NCBI GenBank assembly: GCA_025149125.1 | Contig: CP102272.1 | Span: 6,076,001-6,140,000 of the forward strand | Reading direction: 5' to 3' | DNA: 64,000 nucleotides | Origin: [Clostridium] asparagiforme DSM 15981 | Lineage (GTDB): Bacteria; Bacillota; Clostridia; Lachnospirales; Lachnospiraceae | Shown: positions 53,580 through 62,037 of the stretch, piece by piece | How the letters are laid out: every line of letters begins with the position of its first letter | How positions within the stretch are numbered: position 1 is the first letter of the stretch | Translations under genes and position numbers: made by a program | The notes under the pieces: generated by a model | What the model saw: only the letters and a program-made list of their open reading frames with translations | Database searches by the model: none | Told to the model about the DNA's origin: nothing

Positions 53580-54338
53580 CTATCTGCTCAAAAATCCCCC
53601 GTCCACCGGGATAATCGCTCCATTTAAATAGTCCGACGCCCCGGAGGCCAGGAAAATCACCGCGCCCTTCATATCTTCGGGCTGCCCCCACCGGCGGGCC
53701 GGAATCCGGTCCAGAATCTCCTTGCTGCGCACCGGATCGTTCATGATGGCGGTGTTGAGCGCCGTTGCCATGTAACCGGGCGCCAGGGCGTTGATATTGA
53801 TGTTTTTCCCCGCCCACTCGTTGGACAGCGCCTTGGTCAGCTGGGCCACGCCGCCCTTGCTGGCCGCGTAGGCCGCCACAGTGTAGCCGCCCAGAAAGCT
53901 GAGCATGGAAGCGATGTTGATGATCTTGCCGCCATCATTTTCCAGAAAATGCCGCCCCGCCAGCTGGCACAGTTTCCACACGGAATTCAGGTTCACGTTG
54001 ATCACAAAATCCCACTCCGCGGTGGGAAATTCCTCGCTCCTGTACCGCCGCTGGACTCCCGCCCCGTTGACGATGATATCCAGCCCGCCCAGGGCGTCCA
54101 CCGCCCGGCTGAAAACGTCTTCCAGCTCGTCGATCCGGGACAGATCGGCCTGTATCCCGTGGCAGCGAAAGCCCCGGCCGCAGAACTCCCGGGCCACCTC
54201 CACCGTCCGGTCCGAGATGTCGATCACAGCCACCTCGGCCCCACTCTCCATCAGCCCCTCGGCCATGCTGTAGGCCAGTCCCTGGGCCGCGCCGGTGACA
54301 ATGGCTTTCCTGCCGGTCAAATCAAACAGTGTATTCAT
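53580..54338 (-). CDS. SDR family oxidoreductase (KduD/gluconate dehydrogenase-like)
   Basis: This 252-residue classical short-chain dehydrogenase has the cofactor motif TGAAQGLAYSMAEGL, NGAGV, catalytic Ser in INIASMLSFLGG, YAASKGG (YxxxK) and a C-terminal ASDYLNGAIIPVDGGFLSR. The N-terminal MNTLFDLTGRKAIVTG is typical of 2-deoxy-D-gluconate 3-dehydrogenase/gluconate 5-dehydrogenase types. Asp at the end of beta-2 (VIDIS) suggests NAD+ preference. It lies between the epimerase and LarA-like genes with gaps of 12-17 bp. It probably oxidises a sugar or sugar acid in this pathway. Confidence 0.85.
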   Translation of the reverse strand: MNTLFDLTGRKAIVTGAAQGLAYSMAEGLMESGAEVAVIDISDRTVEVAREFCGRGFRCHGIQADLSRIDELEDVFSRAVDALGGLDIIVNGAGVQRRYRSEEFPTAEWDFVINVNLNSVWKLCQLAGRHFLENDGGKIINIASMLSFLGGYTVAAYAASKGGVAQLTKALSNEWAGKNININALAPGYMATALNTAIMNDPVRSKEILDRIPARRWGQPEDMKGAVIFLASGASDYLNGAIIPVDGGFLSR

Positions 54339-54350
54339 TGGTCCCTCCCG

Positions 54351-55010
54351 TCAGCCGAATTCCCGCTCAAACCGCAGGCAGGCTTCTCTCAGGCCCTCCG
54401 GCTGCCTAAAAATGTTGTGTACGGTGCCCACGATCACATCCACGCCCATATCCCGGCAGAGAACGGTTCTCTCGTGGTTGATTCCTCCGTCCACGGAAAT
54501 CAGAAACCGGCAGCCGTGTTTCCTGCGCAGGTCCGCGATCTCGCCCAGCCGCTCCATGCTGCCGTCTAACAGCGCCTGCCCGGCAAAGCCCGGTTCCACC
54601 GCCATCAGCATCACCATGTCCACGTACTCGATATAGGGTTCGATGTGATCGATGCGCTGGGACGGATTGATCACAATACCAGCCTTCATCCCGGCCCCGT
54701 GGATCTCGTTGATGATCCGCCGCACAAAGGGCGTGCTGTCCGTGTGGAACGCCACGTAGTCCGCCCCGGCTTCCCGCAGGCGCTCAATGTAGTCCTGAGG
54801 GTTGGTCACCATGATGTGGACGTCCATGACGATCTGGGGGTACGCGTCCTTCAGCTCCCGGATCAGCTTGATGGGCATACACAGGTTCGGCACGTAATGG
54901 CCGTCCATCAGGTCAATGTGAAAAAACTTAGCGCCGCCCGCGGCCAGCTCGTCCAGCTGCTCCCGCATTTCCAGAAACGGCACATTGATAACCGACGCCG
55001 AATTAATCAT
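54351..55010 (-). CDS. Ribulose-phosphate 3-epimerase family protein (AlsE-like)
   Basis: A 219-residue TIM-barrel epimerase with FHIDLMDGHYVPNLCMP, DVHIMVTNPQDYI, FHTDS, the MAVEPGFAGQ loop and SVDGGINHE, which contain the metal-binding His/Asp residues. Compared with housekeeping Rpe (SILSADF start, HxE), the first strand here is SASVINVPFLEM and the fourth has HTDS, more like D-allulose-6-phosphate 3-epimerase (AlsE) variants. It lies between the RpiB-like and SDR genes, which supports a catabolic role. Confidence 0.8.
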   Translation of the reverse strand: MINSASVINVPFLEMREQLDELAAGGAKFFHIDLMDGHYVPNLCMPIKLIRELKDAYPQIVMDVHIMVTNPQDYIERLREAGADYVAFHTDSTPFVRRIINEIHGAGMKAGIVINPSQRIDHIEPYIEYVDMVMLMAVEPGFAGQALLDGSMERLGEIADLRRKHGCRFLISVDGGINHERTVLCRDMGVDVIVGTVHNIFRQPEGLREACLRFEREFG

Positions 55011-55024
55011 TTTGCTTCTCCTTC

Positions 55025-55498
55025 TTATTTCAGATTTTCCGCCTCGATCTCCAGCATCCGCCGGCGCAGGCCGTTTACAAAGGCTTCCCGCTCCGGGGCG
55101 AAGTCCTGGCAGAAATCCGTGGTCAGAAACAGGTTTACGATCTCATAGGTGTTCTGCTCGCCCGCCACATTTTTTCCCATGGCCAGCACGTTGGCTCCGT
55201 TGAGCTGGCGCATCTTGAAGGCCGTGTACATGCTCTCGGAGGCCACGCAGTAAACGCCCCGGAATTTATTCGCCATGATGCTTACGCCCCCGCCGGTTCC
55301 GCAGAAGATGATTCCCCGCTCGGCCTCGCCGCTCTGGACCGCCAGTGCGATGCGCTTGGCCGCTTCCGGGTAGATCAGTTGATCCTCCCCCTCGTTTTGG
55401 CCTAAGTCCAGCACCTCGTAACCGTTCTCAATCAAGTACGCCTTAACCTCGTTTTTCCTTGCGATTGCGGAGAAATCCGCCCCCACTGCCACTTTCAT
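55025..55498 (-). CDS. RpiB/LacAB family sugar-phosphate isomerase
   Basis: The 157-residue isomerase has an N-terminal VAVGADFSAIARKNEVKAYL, the catalytic Cys in GIIFCGTGGGVSIMANKFRGV (equivalent to Cys66 of E. coli RpiB), and LNGANVLAMGKNVAG. RpiB enzymes interconvert ribose/ribulose 5-phosphate and also allose/allulose 6-phosphate. It is the first gene of the operon with the AlsE-like epimerase, the same pair found in the E. coli allose pathway. The start is set three codons into the open frame, at MKVAVGAD, after GGGAG. It is divergent from a GntR regulator. Confidence 0.87.
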   Translation of the reverse strand: MKVAVGADFSAIARKNEVKAYLIENGYEVLDLGQNEGEDQLIYPEAAKRIALAVQSGEAERGIIFCGTGGGVSIMANKFRGVYCVASESMYTAFKMRQLNGANVLAMGKNVAGEQNTYEIVNLFLTTDFCQDFAPEREAFVNGLRRRMLEIEAENLK

Positions 55499-55582
55499 AA
55501 AAAACACGCTCCCTTCTCTCTGAAAATTCAGATTTTCCTTGACATTCCGTCATTTTGCTATAGTATTATTAATGTGTAATAT

Positions 55583-55597
55583 ATTAACTACGTTAAT
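55583..55597. promoter_or_regulatory. Candidate GntR operator
   Basis: The perfect dyad ATTAAC-TAC-GTTAAT lies in the divergent region between the isomerase operon and the GntR gene. It is 20 bp before the GntR start codon and just after its likely TTGACA promoter (-35 at about 55539). Confidence 0.6.
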
Positions 55598-55617
55598 TTA
55601 AATGAAAGGCCGATAAT

Positions 55618-56307
55618 ATGTTAGAGATCGCTCCCCGCCAGAATAACCAGTCCCTGAAGCAATATGTGTTCGCCACCCTGTCCCAGAACATCGTGCGCCT
55701 CAACCTGAAGCCCGGTGAGAAACTGAACGAGGCCGAGATCAGCGAACTGCTGGGAATCTCACGCACGCCCATCCGCGAAGCCCTGCTGGATCTGGCGGAG
55801 AAAAAGCTGGTGGTGATCCGTCCCCGAAGCGGCACTTTTGTATCCTTTATCGATATGGATATCGTGTCCCAGTTCCTGTATCTCAGGACCGTGGTGGAGC
55901 GGGATTTGTCCCGGATGGCCTGCGACTGCCTGAGCCCGGACGACATCGACCGGCTGCATGAGAATATCGCCATTCAGAAGTATTATTATGAGACCAGCAA
56001 GCCCAACAAACTGCTGGAGTGTGATATCCGGTTCCACGGGGAGATTTACCGCATCTGCAAGAAGGAGTTCCTGAGCGACGTGATCTCCAGCCTGTCCATC
56101 CACTTTGACCGCATCCGCTACCTGAGCATGACCAAGCGGGAGTTTATCCTGAAAATCTCCGAACATGAGAATTACCTTCATGCGCTGGAAAACGGGGACG
56201 TACAGGCGGCTATGGCCATTTCGGACGAGCATATGGCCCATACCTTTGAGGACTATGAGTGGATTAAGGAGGCGTTTCCGCATTATATTGGGTCTTCGGA
56301 GGGGTGA
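55618..56307 (+). CDS. GntR family regulator (FadR subfamily) of the sugar cluster
   Basis: The 229-residue regulator has a winged helix (LKPGEKLNEAEISELLGISRTPIREALLDLAEKKLVVIRPRSGTFVSFID) and a helical FCD effector domain (VERDLSRMACDCLSPDDID, DIRFHGEIYRICKKEFL, HENYLHALENGD) with His residues typical of metal-assisted carboxylate or sugar-acid binding. It is divergent from the rpiB-like operon and convergent with the importer operon. A dyad directly upstream is its likely operator. An acidic sugar effector would agree with the LarA-like and SDR genes. Confidence 0.87.
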   Translation: MLEIAPRQNNQSLKQYVFATLSQNIVRLNLKPGEKLNEAEISELLGISRTPIREALLDLAEKKLVVIRPRSGTFVSFIDMDIVSQFLYLRTVVERDLSRMACDCLSPDDIDRLHENIAIQKYYYETSKPNKLLECDIRFHGEIYRICKKEFLSDVISSLSIHFDRIRYLSMTKREFILKISEHENYLHALENGDVQAAMAISDEHMAHTFEDYEWIKEAFPHYIGSSEG

Positions 56308-56329
56308 GGCGGGCTGCGCCTGGTACCCC

Positions 56330-57289
56330 TTAGGACAAATTAATACAGTTCATAGGTTTATTCCCATCCAACACATTCACCACTTCTTCCGCCACCTTCC
56401 GCTGCAGCGTCGTGATCGCAGTTTCCGAATACCACGCGCAGTGCGGGGTGGCGATTACATTGTCCATGTGTAGCAGCGGGTTGTCTGCTTTCACAGGCTC
56501 TTCCTCATACACGTCCACGGCCGCTCCTGCGATCCGGCCGGTTTTAAGGGCTTCTACCAGGGCCTTCTCGTGGATCACGCCGCCCCGGGCCGTGTTGATC
56601 ACAACGGCCGTGGACTTCATGCGGCGGAATTCCGCCTCCCCGATCATTCCCCTTGTCTCTCTGGTCAGCGGCACATGCACGGAGATAAAATCGCTCTCCG
56701 CCAGAAGCTCGTCCAATTCCACCGGCTCCGCCCCGTATTCCCGCACCAAATTCTCGTCTGCATAGGGATCGCACACCCGGATGGCCACGCCGAATCCCTT
56801 AAGCTTCTTCGCCACCAGCTGGGGAATTCTTCCAAAACCCACCAGCCCCACCGTGGACTCGCAGAACCGGGACAGGGGCACGGTGCTTCCATATCCCCAG
56901 TCCCCTTCCCGCAGCGCCCTGGTCAGCACCGGCAGTTTCTTCGCCAGAGCCAGCATCATGGCCACCGTGTGGTCGGAGACCTCCTCCACCCCGTAGTCCG
57001 GCACATTGCACACGTAAATCCCCTTGCGGGTGGCCGCCTCCACGTCGATGTTGTTCACCCCGATGCCGTACTTGATGATCATCGCGCAGTGTTCCAGGCT
57101 GTCGATCAGCTCCGCCGACACGTCCGAATACTGGGTCACAATGGCGTCCGCGTCCCGGCAGACCGGGATCAGCTCCCCGGCGTCCTTGATCTGATAATCG
57201 CAAAGCTCATAGCCGCGCGCCCCGATGATCCGTCGCTCCGCGTCGATATTTTCATACTGGTAATCCGTGATTACTACTTTCTTTCCCAT
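56330..57289 (-). CDS. D-2-hydroxyacid dehydrogenase (CtBP/PGDH-like)
   Basis: A 319-residue NAD-dependent dehydrogenase. The Rossmann motif is VGLVGFGRIPQLVAKKL (GxGxxP here, GFGRIP, instead of the common GxGxxG). Catalytic Arg is in INTARGGVIHEKALVEAL, Glu in VDVYEEEPV and His in VIATPHCAWYSE. It probably interconverts a 2-ketoacid and a D-2-hydroxyacid from the sugar pathway. It is the last gene of the importer operon, 12 bp after the kinase. Confidence 0.85.
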   Translation of the reverse strand: MGKKVVITDYQYENIDAERRIIGARGYELCDYQIKDAGELIPVCRDADAIVTQYSDVSAELIDSLEHCAMIIKYGIGVNNIDVEAATRKGIYVCNVPDYGVEEVSDHTVAMMLALAKKLPVLTRALREGDWGYGSTVPLSRFCESTVGLVGFGRIPQLVAKKLKGFGVAIRVCDPYADENLVREYGAEPVELDELLAESDFISVHVPLTRETRGMIGEAEFRRMKSTAVVINTARGGVIHEKALVEALKTGRIAGAAVDVYEEEPVKADNPLLHMDNVIATPHCAWYSETAITTLQRKVAEEVVNVLDGNKPMNCINLS

Positions 57290-57300
57290 CTCGCTTCCCC

Positions 57301-58308
57301 TTATAAAATTCCGGTTTCCCGGGCCACGATGTATGCGCCCCTGGCCGAAAGCGGGATATCCCCCTCCGGGCAGAAGGTCTCCACCTCCCTGAAATAACCG
57401 TCATATTTGAGCACATCCGCCACCGCCGTGCGCAGCGGCTCCTTTCCGCCCACCACTGCCAGCGTGTCTTTGTCCACCTTCAATGCCGTGGAATTGCGGA
57501 CCGCCTGCATATCCCCGGCGATGGTGGCCCCCAGAATATAGTTGGCCAGCTTCTTCGGATCGTTGTCGTAGAACAGCATCAGGATTCTGGCGGTAAAGCA
57601 GGCCCGGCCAAGCCCGGCCCGGGAGGCGATCTCATACCCTTTCAGCACCCATTCCCGGTCATAATTCTCCTGGGAAACGAACTCCCGATTCACCGACTTG
57701 GCGATAATGGTGTCGTTTGTGATGGAAGCCAGCAGTTCCCCGGAAATGGAGGTGAGACAGCCCGTGATCTTTCCTTCCCGGTCCACGGACACGAACTTGT
57801 TGTGGGAGCCGGGCAGAATGAACAGCATGGGCTTTCCCGGCGGGAACCGGTCGAGGATGGCCACGCTCTCCACCTCCTCCCCCCGCATAATATCCATGGC
57901 TTCGATATTATCAAAGTCAAAGGGCCCTTCCCCGTTCTTAATCCCCGGGATAAAACAGATGGGAATCGGACAGATATCCGGCAGGGAAATCTCCGCAATA
58001 TTGGCGGCCAGCTCCTTCACCCCCGCGGGCGCGGTAATCCAGGGCACCACCACCAGCCCCACGTCGGAGGTGATCATCCCGCTGCCGATGATCCGGTGAA
58101 TCTGGTCATAGGCGACGCCGTTGCGTTCCAAAAGCTGCTCGATGCACTCCCGCACCGCCTGCTTCAGCTTGCTGTTGCTGCCGTCGATGGAGGTGTTTCG
58201 CACCCCCACAGCCCGCCGCTCCTCGTCGATCCGCCTCTGCCCGCTGCCCCAGAGGATACACCGGGTGTTGGTAGTGCCCCCGTCAATGGTGATAATGTAC
58301 TCTTTCAC
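57301..58308 (-). CDS. DgoK-family sugar-acid kinase (2-dehydro-3-deoxygalactonokinase type)
   Basis: The 335-residue kinase has the family's N-terminal phosphate loop YIITIDGGTTNTRCILW, GSGMITSDVGLVVVPWI, FDFDNIEAMDIMRGEEVE, FILPGSHNKFVSVD and a C-terminal LAVVGGKEPL. E. coli DgoK phosphorylates 2-keto-3-deoxygalactonate. No KDPGal aldolase is present here, so the substrate may differ; in an allose-like scheme it would take the place of AlsK. It follows the permease gene by 4 bp. Confidence 0.83.
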   Translation of the reverse strand: MKEYIITIDGGTTNTRCILWGSGQRRIDEERRAVGVRNTSIDGSNSKLKQAVRECIEQLLERNGVAYDQIHRIIGSGMITSDVGLVVVPWITAPAGVKELAANIAEISLPDICPIPICFIPGIKNGEGPFDFDNIEAMDIMRGEEVESVAILDRFPPGKPMLFILPGSHNKFVSVDREGKITGCLTSISGELLASITNDTIIAKSVNREFVSQENYDREWVLKGYEIASRAGLGRACFTARILMLFYDNDPKKLANYILGATIAGDMQAVRNSTALKVDKDTLAVVGGKEPLRTAVADVLKYDGYFREVETFCPEGDIPLSARGAYIVARETGIL

Positions 58309-58312
58309 GATC

Positions 58313-59317
58313 TTACTCCCCGTCCTTCCTGGAATGTTTTACCTTCTCCTTCTGCTTGTCCGAATACACCTGCACCAGCACCGCGATCAGCAGCACCACG
58401 CCGGTGATAATGTCCTTCCAGTACGCGCTGATATGCCCGTTTAAGTTGATCAGGTTGGTGATAAACGTCACGAACAGGCAGCCCAGAAACACGCCGTGGA
58501 TCTTTCCGATGCCGCCGCGCACGGACGTGCCGCCCAGCACCACCGCGGCCATGATGGTCATTTCCCAACCCTCGCAGGCCGTGGGCTGTCCCGCGCTCAG
58601 ACGGCCGCAGAGAATGATACCGCTGCACGCCGCCATCAGCCCGCTGATGGTGAACACGATAATCTTGGTCCGGTTTACGTGAATTCCCATCATTTCCGCA
58701 GAACCCTCGTCGCCGCCCACCGCGTAGACGCCCCGGCCAAAGTCCTTTTTCCGCAGAATCACGGTCAGAACCAGAATCAGGATGATAAACGCGAAGGTGG
58801 GAAACGGGATCAGGCCGAACACATTTCCATTGCCCACATACTTTAACTGGGGCGCGTTGGTCCCCAGGGAAATGGACAGCTCCTTGTTGATCAGCAGGGC
58901 GAATCCCCTGGCCGCCAGCTGGGTTCCCAGGGTGGCGATAAAGGGCTGCACCTTGAACATGCTGACGATCACGCCGTTAAAGGCCCCAAACACCGCGCCC
59001 ACCGTCAGACCGCCCGCCACCGCCACCGGGAAGCCGTAAGGGGCCAGCCAGGCCGTGACCATGCTGACCAGGGCCGCCAGCGCGCCCACGGATAAGTCCC
59101 TGGCTCCGATCAGGAAGCACAGGTTCACGCCCAGACCCATGATGCCCATCATGGAGGCGGTGTGAAGCACGTTGATTAAATTTTTCTTGTAGTTCAAAAA
59201 TGTGGTCCCGTAGGCCGCGGTACCCAAAAAAATCAGCAGCAATACCGCGATCACGGAAGAGTTGTCGTTCAGGAACTGCCCCAAGGGCTTCCTGGCTTTC
59301 GCTTTCATCGTATCCAT
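58313..59317 (-). CDS. Sugar ABC transporter permease (RbsC/AlsC family), second copy
   Basis: The 334-residue permease has 8-10 hydrophobic helices and the BPD_transp_2 family motifs FLIGARDLSVGALAALVSM, AVFGAFNGVIVSMFKVQPFIATLGTQ and the C-terminal VLGGTSVRGGIGKIHGVFLG. It forms the membrane channel with the other permease (59332-60294), the two making a likely heterodimer. GGGGAGGGCGGAAC precedes the ATG. The next gene, the kinase, is 4 bp away. Confidence 0.9.
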   Translation of the reverse strand: MDTMKAKARKPLGQFLNDNSSVIAVLLLIFLGTAAYGTTFLNYKKNLINVLHTASMMGIMGLGVNLCFLIGARDLSVGALAALVSMVTAWLAPYGFPVAVAGGLTVGAVFGAFNGVIVSMFKVQPFIATLGTQLAARGFALLINKELSISLGTNAPQLKYVGNGNVFGLIPFPTFAFIILILVLTVILRKKDFGRGVYAVGGDEGSAEMMGIHVNRTKIIVFTISGLMAACSGIILCGRLSAGQPTACEGWEMTIMAAVVLGGTSVRGGIGKIHGVFLGCLFVTFITNLINLNGHISAYWKDIITGVVLLIAVLVQVYSDKQKEKVKHSRKDGE

Positions 59318-59331
59318 GTTCCGCCCTCCCC

Positions 59332-60294
59332 TTATACGCTTCTCTCACGCTGAATGGCCAGCGCAAAGATGATAATTGCCGCCTTGATAATGTTGGATGT
59401 GGCAAACGGGATACCGTTCATATTGACCGTGGTTCCGATGAGAACCATGATCAGGCAGCCCGCGATGGAGCCCACGATGTTGGCCTTGCCGCCCTTCATA
59501 GAGGTGCCGCCCACCGCCACGCCCGCGATGGCGTCCAGCTCGTAGAGCTTTCCTAACTCATTGGGGTCCAGGGCCGCGTTCCGGCACATTTCCAGGATGC
59601 CGCAGGAACCCGCCAGCACCGCGGAGATCACGTACACCGTAATGATCACGGCCACGGTGCGCACGCCGGTCAGCCGGGCCGCCTTTGGGTTGCTTCCCAC
59701 GGCCTCCACATACTTGCCCAGCAGGGTTTTGCGCAGCACAAACACGCTGACAATGACGATGAAAATGAAAAATACGATCTGAATCGGCACTCTGCCCGGA
59801 AAGCGGTAAATGCCCAGGGTCTTGATCTCCGGGTAGCCGCCCAGCACGAACACCGAGGATTTGGCCATGAGCACCGTAACGCCGCGCATCACGATCTGCA
59901 TCACCAGGGTCAGAATCACCGGCTGCACGCCCACGCTGGAGATGAGAAAACCGTTGAACACGCCGATGGCCGCGCAGGCCGCCAGGCCGATCAGGCACCA
60001 GACCCAGAAATTCCCGCCGTTGGTGATTCCCAGGGACACGATGATGCCGCAGAACGCCATCATGGACCCTGTGGAGATATCAATCCCTCCCGAGCTGATC
60101 ACAAAGGTCATACCCACCGTCATAAACAAAATGGGGGTAGACTGTTTAATTACCAGCCACAGGGTGTTGAGGGATAAAAAGTTTTTTGTGACAATTCCGT
60201 TAAAGACGATCAGCACCGCCAGGGCGATCACCGCGCCGTAGCTGATAAAAATCTCTCTGAACGTCATCTTCTCTTTCTGTATGTGATCCGCCAT
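59332..60294 (-). CDS. Sugar ABC transporter permease (RbsC/AlsC family), first copy
   Basis: This 320-residue permease has family motifs TFVISSGGIDISTGSMMAFCGI, GVFNGFLISSVGVQPVILTLVMQ and VAVGGTSMKGGKANIVGSIAGC. The start at 60294 follows AAGGGAG; the longer frame overlaps the ATPase gene and is not supported. It is paired with the second permease directly downstream. Confidence 0.9.
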   Translation of the reverse strand: MADHIQKEKMTFREIFISYGAVIALAVLIVFNGIVTKNFLSLNTLWLVIKQSTPILFMTVGMTFVISSGGIDISTGSMMAFCGIIVSLGITNGGNFWVWCLIGLAACAAIGVFNGFLISSVGVQPVILTLVMQIVMRGVTVLMAKSSVFVLGGYPEIKTLGIYRFPGRVPIQIVFFIFIVIVSVFVLRKTLLGKYVEAVGSNPKAARLTGVRTVAVIITVYVISAVLAGSCGILEMCRNAALDPNELGKLYELDAIAGVAVGGTSMKGGKANIVGSIAGCLIMVLIGTTVNMNGIPFATSNIIKAAIIIFALAIQRERSV

Positions 60295-60352
60295 ACAACC
60301 AGACTCCCTTCCGCGTATGTAACCGTCCGCTGCCTCCGCAGCCTCCCACGCT

Positions 60353-61876
60353 CTATATATCGATTTGGCCGGACGCAATCACGTTCATGATGGCATCCGA
60401 ATTAATCTCCTCATTCACCAGTTCCCCCACGTTTCTCCCATCGTGCAGAATCACGATGCGGTCGCATTCCCGCACCAGTTCGTCCAGCTCGGAGGAAATG
60501 TAGAGCACGCTGATCCCGCTGTCGGAAATCTGTTTGATCAGCTCCTCAATCTCGCCCTTTGCGCCCACGTCGATGCCCCGGGTGGGCTCGTCCAGGATAA
60601 TCAGGTCCGGGTGGGTGGCCAGCCATCGGGACAGAATCACCTTCTGCTGGTTCCCGCCGCTCAGATCCTTGATCTTGGTGGAGGTGCCCGGCGTCTTGAT
60701 GGCGATCTTCTGAATGTATTCCAGGGTGACTTCCTTCTGCTTTTTCTTATTCAGGATTCCGAACCGGCTGATCTTGGGCAGTATGGTCATGGTCAGGTTG
60801 TCCTGAATGGACATGTAGGGGAAAATCCCCTCGGCCTTGCGGTCCTCCGAGCAAAACGCCAGCCCCCGCTTGATGGCGTCCGCCGGGCTCTTGAAGCGGA
60901 TTGCCGTCTGGCCCATGAATACCTCGCCGTCATAGTTCAAATCGTCCCCGAAAATGACCTTGGCGGTCTCCGTTCTGCCGGAGCCCAGCAGTCCCGAAAG
61001 CCCCAGAACCTCGCCCTTGTGAATCTCCAGGTTGATGTTCTTCAACCTCTGGTTGGCTTTTTTCACGCCCACCACCCGGCAGATCACTTCCGACTTCACC
61101 TTATCCGGGTCATATTTTTTCCTTTTATTTACAAGCTCGCTGGCATCCCGGCCGATCATCAGGGAGATCAGCTTGAGCTTAGGCAGCTCCTCAAGGGGCA
61201 TGCAGGCGACGTATTCTCCGTCCTTAAATATAGTGGCCGCGTCGCAGACCTGATAAATCTCGTCCATTTTGTGGGTCACGAAAATGGTGGAAATGCCCTT
61301 CTTTTTCAGTCCCTTGACCACGTCGAACAGCACCTTGACTTCTCCGGTATCCAGGGAGGAGGTGGCCTCGTCCATGATCAGCAGCTTGGTGTTGCGCGAC
61401 AGTGCCCTGGCGATGCTGACCATCTGCTGGATCGCCGTGCTCTGCATGCTCAGCTGGGCGGTCACGTCGATGTCCACGCCCAGCTCCAAAAGCGCAGCTC
61501 TGGCGTTTTTGTTCATGGTATCCCAGTCGATCATCCCATTTTTCTTAGGCGTATTTCCCAGATAAATATTTTCCGCAACACTCAAAAACGGGCTTAAGTT
61601 CAGCTCCTGGAAAATGGTGCTGATCCCCAGCCTCTGAGCCTCGTCCGTATTTCTCGGATTTACCGCTTTTCCGTCGAAATAAAACTCCCCGGCTCCGGGG
61701 TCCCGGCGGTAGTAGCCGGTTATAATCTTGATGAGGGTGGATTTCCCCGCTCCGTTCTCCCCCATAAACGCCATGATCTCGCCCCGGTGGACCTTAAAGT
61801 GGACGTTTTTCAAGGCCTTGACGCCGGGAAATGTCTTTGATATGTTCTTCATCTCCAGCAATACATTCTCTTCCAA
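60353..61876 (-). CDS. Sugar ABC transporter ATPase, two-domain (RbsA/AlsA family)
   Basis: This 507-residue tandem ATPase energises the importer. Domain 1 has Walker A GENGAGKSTL, a signature-like SMQSTAIQQMVSIARAL and Walker B LLIMDEATSSLD. Domain 2 has the degenerate Walker A GLLGSGRTET, signature LSGGNQQKV and Walker B LIILDEPTRGIDVG, as in RbsA/MglA. The start is TTG at 61876 with GGAGG 7 bases upstream. It is separated from the binding-protein gene by a 160-bp gap with a terminator-like hairpin. Confidence 0.94.
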   Translation of the reverse strand: MEENVLLEMKNISKTFPGVKALKNVHFKVHRGEIMAFMGENGAGKSTLIKIITGYYRRDPGAGEFYFDGKAVNPRNTDEAQRLGISTIFQELNLSPFLSVAENIYLGNTPKKNGMIDWDTMNKNARAALLELGVDIDVTAQLSMQSTAIQQMVSIARALSRNTKLLIMDEATSSLDTGEVKVLFDVVKGLKKKGISTIFVTHKMDEIYQVCDAATIFKDGEYVACMPLEELPKLKLISLMIGRDASELVNKRKKYDPDKVKSEVICRVVGVKKANQRLKNINLEIHKGEVLGLSGLLGSGRTETAKVIFGDDLNYDGEVFMGQTAIRFKSPADAIKRGLAFCSEDRKAEGIFPYMSIQDNLTMTILPKISRFGILNKKKQKEVTLEYIQKIAIKTPGTSTKIKDLSGGNQQKVILSRWLATHPDLIILDEPTRGIDVGAKGEIEELIKQISDSGISVLYISSELDELVRECDRIVILHDGRNVGELVNEEINSDAIMNVIASGQIDI

Positions 61877-61902
61877 TGCGGTCCCTCCTCACTTGCCACT
61901 CA

Positions 61903-61949
61903 TCGCCCGCGGCCTATTCCACACGGAAATCGCCCGCGGCCTATTCCAT
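61903..61949. repeat. Short direct repeat in the transporter operon gap
   Basis: ATCGCCCGCGGCCTATTCCA occurs twice, 27 bp apart, just upstream of the ATPase start codon. Function unknown. Confidence 0.75.
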
Positions 61950-61950
61950 T

Positions 61951-62004
61951 TAAAAAATGAGTGTGCGTTCAGCCATCACACGTAGCGGAGTGCACACTCA
62001 TTTT
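61951..62004 (-). terminator. Intra-operon terminator/attenuator hairpin
   Basis: On the minus strand AAAATGAGTGTGC and GCACACTCATTTT form a 13-bp stem around a loop of about 25 nt, followed by a T-rich run. It lies between the binding-protein gene and the ATPase gene, so it probably lowers downstream expression relative to the binding protein. Confidence 0.85.
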
Positions 62005-62037
62005 GATTATTACCAAACATGCCTGAATGCCGGTGAA

